Source of the DNA: a bacterium
GTDB lineage: Bacteria; SZUA-79; Acidulodesulfobacterales; Acidulodesulfobacteraceae
Direction of reading: 5' to 3'
Length of the DNA stretch: 6,266 nt
NCBI GenBank assembly: GCA_021803845.1
Contig: JAJZLA010000107.1
Location: 1 to 6,266, forward strand
Part shown: piece by piece, positions 1 to 5,571 of the stretch
Numbering within the stretch: the stretch's first letter is position 1
Layout: each line of letters begins with the position of its first letter
Notes under the pieces: generated by a model
The model's database searches: none
What the model saw: the letters and a program-made list of their open reading frames with translations, nothing else
What the model was told of the DNA's origin: nothing
Program-made: the position numbers and the translations under genes

Positions 1-681
1 ACTATATCGCTTATTTTAATTCTCGGAATATTTATGGTATCTTCGTCGTTAAGCGGTTGTGCTACTTCTCGGGCAACTGCGGCGAGCGGAACTACCGGAG
101 CGCTTTTTGGTGCTGGAACCGGTTTTGTAGTGGGAGCGCTTACCGGAGGGCCGATAGGCGCAATAATAGGGACGGCAGCCGGATTATCCATAGGATACGG
201 CGTAGGTTATGTCACCGGAAAATATGTGGTAACGCGCGAAGGAAGAATAAGAGGACTGTCTATGCTGAGCGTTCCGTATCAGCTTGCAAGCAACGAATTT
301 ATATACGACCCTCAAAGCAGTTTAAAAATAGATTTTAACCACGTAAAAGGTGTTCTTATATCGAATTTAAAAATCTTTACGGTTCCGAAATCCGTAAAAG
401 CGGGCAGTACCATAAGCTTAAATATGGAATACGACGTTCTTGGAACGCATATCAACCTCGGCAATTCCGACATTCAGGAAACGAGGATACTTGAAGGTTT
501 AAACGGAAAGATTTTTTATACTCATACGTCGACCACCAATATAATAAGGGAAGGTTACTATAAAACCGTTTTATCGGTAAAACTTCCTAAGAAAACGCCG
601 AAAATATACATTTATGAAGCGATTATTAAAGTGAATAACGTTATTACGGCATTAAGTTCAAAATTAGTTGAGGTAAAGTAA
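1..681 (+). CDS. Glycine-zipper lipoprotein, 5' end outside window
   Basis: The frame is open from base 1, so the gene starts left of the window. The ATG at position 34 lies inside the signal peptide and is probably not the start. The 226 visible residues begin with a hydrophobic stretch (ISLILILGIF) ending in the lipobox LSGC. The predicted lipidated cysteine is codon 58-60, so this is an exported, membrane-anchored lipoprotein. Visible residues about 30-75 form a glycine-zipper-like segment with repeated GxxxG spacing (GALFGAG, GPIGAIIGTAAG, GYGVGYVTG), able to pack as a helical hairpin in a membrane. The remaining ~150 residues alternate polar and hydrophobic residues and look beta-rich; I recognise no catalytic motif. 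Glycine-zipper lipoproteins are common in Gram-negative envelopes and mostly of unknown role. The gene converges on plsY, with 51 bp between stop codons. Lipoprotein call firm; function unknown. Confidence 0.8.
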   Translation, partial: TISLILILGIFMVSSSLSGCATSRATAASGTTGALFGAGTGFVVGALTGGPIGAIIGTAAGLSIGYGVGYVTGKYVVTREGRIRGLSMLSVPYQLASNEFIYDPQSSLKIDFNHVKGVLISNLKIFTVPKSVKAGSTISLNMEYDVLGTHINLGNSDIQETRILEGLNGKIFYTHTSTTNIIREGYYKTVLSVKLPKKTPKIYIYEAIIKVNNVITALSSKLVEVK

Positions 682-723
682 AATATAGCAAAGACGTTAT
701 TTATTAAGCAGTTTAAGAAGCCG

Positions 724-751
724 GCTTTTATTTTATAAGCGCTTTTTTTTT
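724..751 (+). terminator. Possible weak Rho-independent terminator of the lipoprotein gene
   Basis: An imperfect 7-bp hairpin (GCTTTTA / TATAAGC with one T-T mismatch and a TTT loop, 724-740) is followed by GC and then nine T residues at 743-751. It lies 43 bp after the lipoprotein stop and overlaps the last codons of the convergent plsY gene. The stem is AT-rich and weak, so this is only a candidate. Confidence 0.3.
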
Positions 752-1419
752 ATAGCATTTTCCGTGCCGTTTATGAGTCTTTTAATGTTAGGGGAATGTT
801 TATATATTACTAATACGGCTATTAACATGGATGCCGCAAATATATATATGTTCTTTAACGTATAAAATACTATAAACGGCATAAAAAATGCGCTTACTAT
901 AGAGGCGAGCGAAACATATTTGGAAGCGGATAAAATTACGGCGAAAACTAAAAAGGCTATAAGAACGGCTTCAGGAGAAACGGCTAAAAATACTCCGAGA
1001 GCCGTAGCGACCCCCTTACCTCCTTTAAATTTTATAAATGCCGAATAGCAGTGTCCGATTACCGGAGCTATTATTACCAAAGAGTAAAATATTAAACAGC
1101 CGCTGCACTGAATAGACCGGTGAAAATTAAAATCGGCGTATTTATATTGTGCGTTAATTAAAATCGGCGCAAAAAAAACCGGCAAAAAACCTTTTGCGGC
1201 GTCGATAACAAGGGTAATAAGCCCGAACTTTTTGCCTATTACCCTTGATATGTTCGTAGCGCCGAGATTGCCGCTTCCTTCTTTAGTAAGGTCGGAAATT
1301 CCTTTTATTCTTGCTATTATAGCCGATGTAGGAAAACTTCCTGTCAGATATGCGGCTAATATATAAAATATGTCTATAATTTCTTTCAGGATATCTGTAC
1401 CCGCAACTATATTATGCAA
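733..1419 (-). CDS. plsY: Glycerol-3-phosphate acyltransferase PlsY
   Basis: PlsY is the inner-membrane enzyme that transfers the acyl group from acyl-phosphate (made by PlsX) to glycerol-3-phosphate, giving lysophosphatidic acid at the start of phospholipid synthesis. All family signatures are present: GSFPTSAIIAR (residues 27-37), EGSGNLGATN (47-56) followed by DAAKG (73-77), GHCYSAFIKFKGGKGVAT (122-139), and a C-terminal KHSPNIKRLINGTEN (207-221). Hydrophobic segments between them match a multi-pass membrane protein. At 228 residues it is slightly longer than usual: there are about 20 extra residues before the first membrane segment and a longer loop around 88-108. The first in-frame start-type codon is TTG at 1419, which overlaps the end of the upstream regulator gene by 8 nt. 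Only a weak purine stretch (GAAAAAG) precedes it, so the true N-terminus is uncertain. Translational coupling to the upstream gene is likely. Function is certain, start is not. Confidence 0.93.
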   Translation of the reverse strand: MHNIVAGTDILKEIIDIFYILAAYLTGSFPTSAIIARIKGISDLTKEGSGNLGATNISRVIGKKFGLITLVIDAAKGFLPVFFAPILINAQYKYADFNFHRSIQCSGCLIFYSLVIIAPVIGHCYSAFIKFKGGKGVATALGVFLAVSPEAVLIAFLVFAVILSASKYVSLASIVSAFFMPFIVFYTLKNIYIFAASMLIAVLVIYKHSPNIKRLINGTENAIKKKRL

Positions 1420-2473
1420 CTTTTTCGCCGCAATACGGACAGTATTTTAATCCGGGCATAAGAGGTATTTCCATTCCGCATTTTTTGTTCGGACAAATTT
1501 TATTGGTGTCTAAACCGTTAAGTTTAACCGTTATCGCTTCGCTAAGTTTGTCGATAAATTTTTCAAATTTTTTGTCGTCGCCTTTTTTAAAATTCTTTGT
1601 GATTTCTCCTATTAAAATGGTATCGTTCTCAAGCCTTTTTTCTAAAGCCTTTTTGTTTATATAAAAATATACCTTGAATTTATTGATCTCTTTTCTGATT
1701 ATTATATCCTCGTCAATAAATTTTTTAAAACTCTGGCTGATAATCGACGGCGCAAGTCCGGTTTCTTCTTTAACTTTTTTTGTGGTTATAGGTTTTTTTT
1801 CGCCGTTTACATAATATTTTATAATCAAGGCGTAAACCATAAATTCCGACGGACCCATCAATTTTATCTGGAAATTTGTAATAAGATATCTGCTCGTCCA
1901 TAAAGCAAGAGCTATATAATAAAATTTAAAATAATTATCCGACTTAAGCAGGAAATCGTCGAGGTTTTTCGATTGCGCTTCCGTAATTATTGTATTAGTT
2001 TTGAGAAGGTTTATAACGCCTTCGATTAATCTTTCTATTATAGGCGTGTCGGAATCCGTAAATCCGCAGAATTTTAACGCCTGAACGTTTATTTCGTTAA
2101 ATTTTTTAAGCTCGGTAAACGGCAGTATGTAATTGGTTTTTCTTTTATCTTCGTTCAGCGTAGCTTTTTTTATAAGTTTTTCGTCCTGAAGTTTTTTAAG
2201 AACCGTTGCAAGATGAGGGGTAGAAACATACAGCCTGTTAAGTTCTTTGTATGAAACGGTTATGCCGTTTTTTTCGTATTCTTTTTTTTCTTTCGCTGTA
2301 GAGTGGGTATATTTATAGGCAAAATAACCGAATACTGTAAATTCGATATCGGATAAGTAGGCAACGTCCTTATAGCTTGCCGGTATATTTATTATCGTAT
2401 CTTTTATTAATTTATCCCTGTTTAGAAAAAAAATTGAAAAAAGAATATAAAGTTTAGCTTCTAAATTTTTCAT
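1412..2473 (-). CDS. Regulator-like protein: two winged-helix domains plus C-terminal zinc ribbon
   Basis: A 353-residue soluble protein with what look like two MarR-like winged-helix domains. The first spans residues ~40-118, with probable recognition helix STPHLATVLKKLQDEKLIKK and a wing ending DKRKTNYILP. The second spans ~207-275, with helix APSIISQSFKKFIDEDIIIR followed by a basic wing. Between them lies a mostly helical linker (~130-205). The C-terminus carries a four-cysteine zinc-ribbon signature, CPNKKC (327-332) and CPYC (345-348). The start was set at ATG 2473-2471 because AAAGGAG precedes it by 11 nt; a longer frame reaching 2578 has no ribosome binding site and an Asn/Ile/Tyr/Lys-rich AT-derived sequence. 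It is divergent from the radical SAM gene, which makes it a candidate local regulator, and overlaps plsY by 8 nt downstream. I do not recognise a named family. DNA binding is inferred from the fold-like pattern, not shown. Confidence 0.72.
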   Translation of the reverse strand: MKNLEAKLYILFSIFFLNRDKLIKDTIINIPASYKDVAYLSDIEFTVFGYFAYKYTHSTAKEKKEYEKNGITVSYKELNRLYVSTPHLATVLKKLQDEKLIKKATLNEDKRKTNYILPFTELKKFNEINVQALKFCGFTDSDTPIIERLIEGVINLLKTNTIITEAQSKNLDDFLLKSDNYFKFYYIALALWTSRYLITNFQIKLMGPSEFMVYALIIKYYVNGEKKPITTKKVKEETGLAPSIISQSFKKFIDEDIIIRKEINKFKVYFYINKKALEKRLENDTILIGEITKNFKKGDDKKFEKFIDKLSEAITVKLNGLDTNKICPNKKCGMEIPLMPGLKYCPYCGEKVA

Positions 2474-2647
2474 TTTATTTAAATCTCCTTTATAATTAAT
2501 TATTGTATTAATATTATAAATTTTGAAAATACATAAATTATTAAAGTAAAATTTAGTAATACATATATTTTTGTACATTATAATATTTTCTTATACTAAT
2601 GTAAAGAAAAATTTGTATTTTTTTAACGGATATAATAAAATATACAA
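2474..2647. promoter_or_regulatory. Divergent promoter region between regulator and radical SAM gene
   Basis: This 174-bp, very AT-rich spacer must hold the promoters of both divergent genes. For the + strand, a consensus TATAAT sits at 2631-2636 and a second at 2579-2584. For the - strand, TATAAT reads from 2518 down to 2513. No convincing -35 TTGACA pairs with any of them at 16-18 bp, and in DNA this AT-rich a hexamer match is weak evidence. A second, shorter inverted repeat, TACATTA (2574-2580) / TAATGTA (2597-2603), lies in the middle of the region. Confidence 0.5.
2485..2491 (-). promoter_or_regulatory. Ribosome binding site that fixes the regulator start
   Basis: On the minus strand this reads AAAGGAG, 11 nt before ATG 2473-2471. 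No comparable site precedes the more upstream in-frame ATG at 2578, so the shorter 353-residue protein is the supported product. Confidence 0.75.
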
Positions 2648-2649
2648 AT
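2611..2649. promoter_or_regulatory. Perfect 8-bp inverted repeat bracketing TATAAT, candidate operator
   Basis: ATTTGTAT at 2611-2618 and ATACAAAT at 2642-2649 are exact reverse complements, 23 bp apart. Between them lies TATAAT at 2631-2636. The right arm includes the first two bases of the ATG start codon at 2648. A protein bound to both arms would cover both the -10 box and the start of the radical SAM gene. That the divergent winged-helix protein is the ligand is inference. Confidence 0.4.
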
Positions 2650-3982
2650 GAGCAAAAATAACGAATATATTGACGAACTTGATTTTTTTATCGAAAAATA
2701 CGGGCGCGATATAAATCCGGAAGCCATAATAAAAGAAGATATACTAAGGCAGGGGGTTTATTTCGGCGACGTCGGTCCAGAAGAAAATTTTTCCGGCAAA
2801 TCATATTTTATTTTCTCTTTTAACGTCGATAACGACGGAGACGTAATTAATAAGAAGTACCCTGAAGAAATAGCCCTGATTAACGGGCCGTATAACCTCA
2901 GGCGCACTATTATATCCGTCAGAATAAATAAAACATCCCCCTATTCGGTAATTTACGATAAAGAGTCTAAAGGTTATATGCTTTACAAAGATAAAGGAAA
3001 AGACAAAGACTATATAGGAGACGTTTTGTTTTCGCCGGAAAAATCTTATATGCTTAAAAAAACGGAATCCGGAAAATCCGTACGCGACGCCGCGCCAACT
3101 ATAGAATGGGGATATTTGATATATCTTGCGGTGTTCAGAATGTGCCAGTATTTTGAAGACGGCAGCGAATGCGCATTCTGCGATATGAATTCCAACTATT
3201 TAAATCAAAAAAAATCCAATAAAAATTATTCCGCCGTAAAATCGGTAGAAGACATTTTAAGTGCTCTGTCTATTATATCGGATGCGGACGACTCGACTGC
3301 CGGCGCATATACACTGACAGGCGGAAGCATTATAGACGAAATTAAATTTAAAGGCGATACCGAAATAGATTTTTACATAAGATTTATAGAGGCTATAGAG
3401 GATAAGTTTAAAGGCAGATGGCTAAGCAAAGTCGTCGTTCAGGCTCATACCAAAGAAAATTTAATGCGTCTTAAAACCGCCGGCGCCTACATATACCATA
3501 CAAATTTTGAAGTATGGGATAAAAATCTTTTCGATAAAATATGTCCCGGAAAATCTAAGTTTATCGGGAGGGACGAGTGGATAAACAGGATAATAGATGC
3601 CGTATCGGTATTCGGCGAATATAAAGTTATACCTAATTTCGTCGCAGGAGTGGAGCTTTCTAAACCTTTCGGTTTTACGGATATCGACGAAGCCGTCGAT
3701 TCTACTGCCGAAGGGCTGGATTTTTTTATGTCTAAAGGAGTAATGCCGAGATATACTACATGGTGTCCTGAAAAAACAAGCAGACTCGGGAAAATGGGGA
3801 ATACCTCGGCTCCTTTGGAATATTATGTTAAACTGCTGCTTAAATGGCACGAACTGCATTATAAATACGGTCTGCCCGTTCCCGAAGGTTACGGTGAAGC
3901 CGGAGCAGGAAGAGCCGAATTTTCGGTCAGCGCATTTATGGACGCTTTCAAATCCGAAGATTATAAAATTGAAAATTCTTAA
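2648..3982 (+). CDS. Radical SAM protein of unknown function, C-x8-C-x2-C type
   Basis: A 444-residue cytosolic protein with radical SAM features. Three cysteines, C166, C175 and C178 (CQYFEDGSECAFC), would bind a [4Fe-4S] cluster that cleaves S-adenosylmethionine; the spacing is wider than the usual CxxxCxxC. TLTGGSI (222-228) fits the SAM-binding GGE-type motif. A later barrel strand with YHTNFEVWD (283-291) resembles the YNHNLDT region of biotin synthase, HydE and related enzymes. About 160 residues precede the cluster motif, perhaps a substrate or partner domain. The C-terminus has WCPEK (372-376) and a Gly-rich GYGEAGAGRAEFSVSAF stretch (424-440). C299 and C373 could be extra ligands. 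The ATG at 2648 is the only sensible start but lacks a close Shine-Dalgarno; the nearest GGA is ~17 nt away. It is divergent from the winged-helix/zinc-ribbon gene, with mrp downstream. Radical SAM membership is strong; substrate and reaction are unknown. Confidence 0.85.
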   Translation: MSKNNEYIDELDFFIEKYGRDINPEAIIKEDILRQGVYFGDVGPEENFSGKSYFIFSFNVDNDGDVINKKYPEEIALINGPYNLRRTIISVRINKTSPYSVIYDKESKGYMLYKDKGKDKDYIGDVLFSPEKSYMLKKTESGKSVRDAAPTIEWGYLIYLAVFRMCQYFEDGSECAFCDMNSNYLNQKKSNKNYSAVKSVEDILSALSIISDADDSTAGAYTLTGGSIIDEIKFKGDTEIDFYIRFIEAIEDKFKGRWLSKVVVQAHTKENLMRLKTAGAYIYHTNFEVWDKNLFDKICPGKSKFIGRDEWINRIIDAVSVFGEYKVIPNFVAGVELSKPFGFTDIDEAVDSTAEGLDFFMSKGVMPRYTTWCPEKTSRLGKMGNTSAPLEYYVKLLLKWHELHYKYGLPVPEGYGEAGAGRAEFSVSAFMDAFKSEDYKIENS

Positions 3983-4014
3983 AATATATGATATTATAGA
4001 TAACATTATATGGA

Positions 4015-4032
4015 TATATAAATATTTATATA
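4015..4032. repeat. 18-bp perfect AT palindrome in the radical SAM-mrp gap
   Basis: TATATAAATATTTATATA is its own reverse complement over 18 bp and lies 33 bp after the radical SAM stop and 87 bp before mrp. The 137-bp gap (3983-4119) otherwise holds only AT-rich sequence: no GC-rich terminator stem and no convincing -35/-10 pair. The palindrome may be an operator, a cruciform-prone site or an effect of composition. Confidence 0.4.
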
Positions 4033-4119
4033 ATAAAAGCAAAGCGCACTAAAAAATTTAAGAGCAAAAAGATTAAAAGAGCATAATAAATTTAATTAAT
4101 TTAACAAGAGAGGTTATTT

Positions 4120-5094
4120 ATGAACAACGAATTCAGAGACGACGAGATGGACGGAAATAAAGATTACTATGAGGAAGGCGCGGATTCCTGCGGCTGTGGA
4201 AGCGGCGGCGACGGGGATGATTCATGCGGATGCGGAGGGGGAGAGGAAGAAGAAGGGTCTTCATGCGGATGCGGCGGAGGACACGGACATGAAAGCAAAA
4301 ATCCCTTCGACGAACAGTCCCCTATCGGCGGAGTTAAAAATATCATAGCGGTTGCAAGCGGAAAAGGCGGCGTCGGTAAATCTACTTTTAGCGTAAACTT
4401 GGCAATAACGCTGGCAAAACAAGGTAAAAAAGTCGGACTATTAGACGCCGACCTTTACGGTCCAAGCATTCCTACGATGATGGGAATAAATAAAAGGCCA
4501 GACCTAACTTCAAGCAATAAAATAGTGCCTCTTGAAAAATTTGGAATTAAGTTAATGTCTTTAGGATTTTTAATTCCCGATGATGCTCCGGCTATTTGGA
4601 GAGGCCCGGTAGTAATGCAGGTTATAACACAGTTTTTAAAAGACGTCGAATGGGAAGAAATCGATTTCTTGGTAGTTGACCTTCCCCCAGGCACAGGCGA
4701 TATTCAGCTTACTTTAGTTCAGACGGTTCCTATAAATTTTGCCATAGTAGTTTCGACTCCTCAGGATATTTCTCTTATCGACGCAAAGAAAGCCCTTGCG
4801 ATGTTCGATAAAGTAAACGTTCCCGTTTTTGGACTCGTCGAAAATATGAGCTATTTTATATGTCCGCACTGCAATAAACGTTCGGATATATTTAAACACG
4901 GCGGAGCAAAAGCGGCTGCAGAAAAGCTCGGAGTTAATTTCCTTGGAGAAATACCGATAGTAGAAGAAATATGTGAACTTTCGGATAAAGGAGAACCTAT
5001 AATGACGAAAGATATTCATCCAGAAGTTCAGAGCGTGTTTAACAAAATATCCGATTCATTGGTTTTAAGGGCTGAACAGAGAATAGTTGCATAA
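4120..5094 (+). CDS. mrp: Mrp/NBP35-type Fe-S cluster carrier ATPase with Cys-rich N-terminus
   Basis: A 324-residue P-loop ATPase of the Mrp/ApbC/Nbp35 family. Members assemble or carry Fe-S clusters to target enzymes in the cytosol. Seen directly: deviant Walker A GKGGVGKST (81-89), DADLYGPSIP (109-118), Walker B region VVDLPPGTGD (185-194), and the CPHC pair C248/C251 that bridges a cluster between monomers in the family. Before the ATPase core lies an acidic, glycine-rich tail with three Cys-Gly-Cys units (C24/C26, C36/C38, C49/C51) and a HGH, which could hold metal or an extra cluster. It differs from the four-cysteine Nbp35 N-terminus. No N-terminal DUF59/MIP18-like domain is present, unlike many bacterial Mrp proteins. 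AGAGAGG six bases before ATG 4120 supports this start over the ATG at 4147. Thioredoxin follows after 36 bp, probably in one operon. Confidence 0.93.
   Translation: MNNEFRDDEMDGNKDYYEEGADSCGCGSGGDGDDSCGCGGGEEEEGSSCGCGGGHGHESKNPFDEQSPIGGVKNIIAVASGKGGVGKSTFSVNLAITLAKQGKKVGLLDADLYGPSIPTMMGINKRPDLTSSNKIVPLEKFGIKLMSLGFLIPDDAPAIWRGPVVMQVITQFLKDVEWEEIDFLVVDLPPGTGDIQLTLVQTVPINFAIVVSTPQDISLIDAKKALAMFDKVNVPVFGLVENMSYFICPHCNKRSDIFKHGGAKAAAEKLGVNFLGEIPIVEEICELSDKGEPIMTKDIHPEVQSVFNKISDSLVLRAEQRIVA
4185..4274 (+). repeat. Three tandem Cys-Gly-Cys modules encoded within mrp
   Basis: A 15-nt unit encoding S-C-G-C-G occurs at 4185-4199, 4221-4235 and 4260-4274. The second and third copies are identical (TTCATGCGGATGCGG); the first differs at three bases. 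Spacings of 36 and 39 nt keep the frame. The segment is much more GC-rich than its surroundings because of Gly and Cys codons. The identity of two copies suggests a fairly recent internal duplication. Confidence 0.75.
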
Positions 5095-5130
5095 AAATAA
5101 TATAAATCTATATTAAGGAGGATTTACTAG

Positions 5131-5466
5131 ATGTCTTCAGAAAAAGTTTTAGCGTTTACCGATTCAAATTTTGAATTGGAAGTTTTAAAATCCGACAAAC
5201 CGGTACTCGTAGATTTTTGGGCTGTATGGTGTGCTCCCTGCAGAGCCGTTGCGCCAGTAATAGACGAAATAGCTACCGATTACGACGGAAAAATTAAAGT
5301 AGGTAAAGTAAACGTCGACGAAAATCAGATTATTCCCGGCAAATACGGCATAAGAGGCATTCCGACAGTCATTCTGTTTAATAAAGGGCAGGTAGCCAAT
5401 CAGATAGTCGGAGCCGCTCCTAAAGGTTCATTTAAGCAGATGATAGATAAAGTCATCGGAAACTAA
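5131..5466 (+). CDS. trxA: Thioredoxin with WCAPC active site
   Basis: A full-length 111-residue thioredoxin, a cytosolic thiol-disulfide reductant recycled by thioredoxin reductase (not in the window). The active site is W33-C34-A35-P36-C37, the conserved buried aspartate is D28 (LVDFW), and the cis-proline is P78 in GIRGIPTV. There is no signal peptide or extra domain. The active site has Ala in place of the usual Gly (CAPC, not CGPC), a known minor variant that may shift redox potential slightly. A strong AAGGAGGA (5115-5122) sits 8 bp before ATG 5131. It follows mrp by 36 bp with no terminator between, so the two are probably co-transcribed; transcription would end at the hairpin just after the stop. 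Confidence 0.95.
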   Translation: MSSEKVLAFTDSNFELEVLKSDKPVLVDFWAVWCAPCRAVAPVIDEIATDYDGKIKVGKVNVDENQIIPGKYGIRGIPTVILFNKGQVANQIVGAAPKGSFKQMIDKVIGN

Positions 5467-5469
5467 AAC

Positions 5470-5497
5470 AAAAAAAGGTGTCCAAAAAAAAGGTGTC
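5470..5497 (+). repeat. Direct repeat AAAAAAAGGTGTC x2
   Basis: The 13-nt sequence AAAAAAAGGTGTC occurs at 5470-5482 and again at 5485-5497, offset by 15 bp, right after the thioredoxin stop. The second copy forms the left arm of the adjacent hairpin, while the first has no partner on the right side. Confidence 0.7.
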
Positions 5498-5559
5498 AGA
5501 TTTTTATTTATATTTATATAAAAGCAATTCGAAAATAAATAAATCTGACACTTTTTTTT
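5484..5559. terminator. Long hairpin with A8/T8 flanks: bidirectional terminator or palindromic element relic
   Basis: GTGTCAGATTT (5493-5503) and AAATCTGACAC (5541-5551) are exact 11-bp complements. After a TT bulge, ATTTAT (5506-5511) also pairs with ATAAAT (5535-5540). A run of eight A (5484-5491) lies outside the left arm and eight T (5552-5559) outside the right arm. Each strand therefore carries a stem followed by a U-run, suiting the convergent thioredoxin and CNNM genes. The apical loop of ~23 nt is large for an intrinsic terminator, and the arms resemble the ends of small REP/MITE-like elements; no transposase is nearby. Confidence 0.7.
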
Positions 5560-5571
5560 CTTATGTGCATA

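Noticed and set aside
34..36. ATG taken as the start of the lipoprotein
   Set aside because: The 11 codons before it are open and hydrophobic. Starting here would leave a very short signal peptide with no basic N-terminus.
719..728. AAGCCGGCTT palindrome as a terminator stem
   Set aside because: It is a self-complementary site with no room for a loop; folded as a hairpin it leaves only about 3-4 pairs.
2474..2578. N-terminal extension of the regulator to an ATG at 2578
   Set aside because: It lacks a ribosome binding site and has an Asn/Ile/Tyr/Lys-rich composition expected from translated AT-rich intergenic DNA. AAAGGAG before 2473 defines a better start.
3461..4042. A 193-codon open frame on the minus strand
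   Set aside because: It lies antisense to the well-supported radical SAM gene, has no ribosome binding site and shows no recognisable motif; it is a shadow of the opposite strand.
3825..4052. A 75-codon + strand frame overlapping the end of the radical SAM gene
   Set aside because: It is mostly inside the real gene in another frame and lacks a ribosome binding site.
5470..5559. CRISPR-like repeat pair
   Set aside because: There are only two 13-nt copies, 2 nt apart, with no spacer-length regularity and no cas genes.
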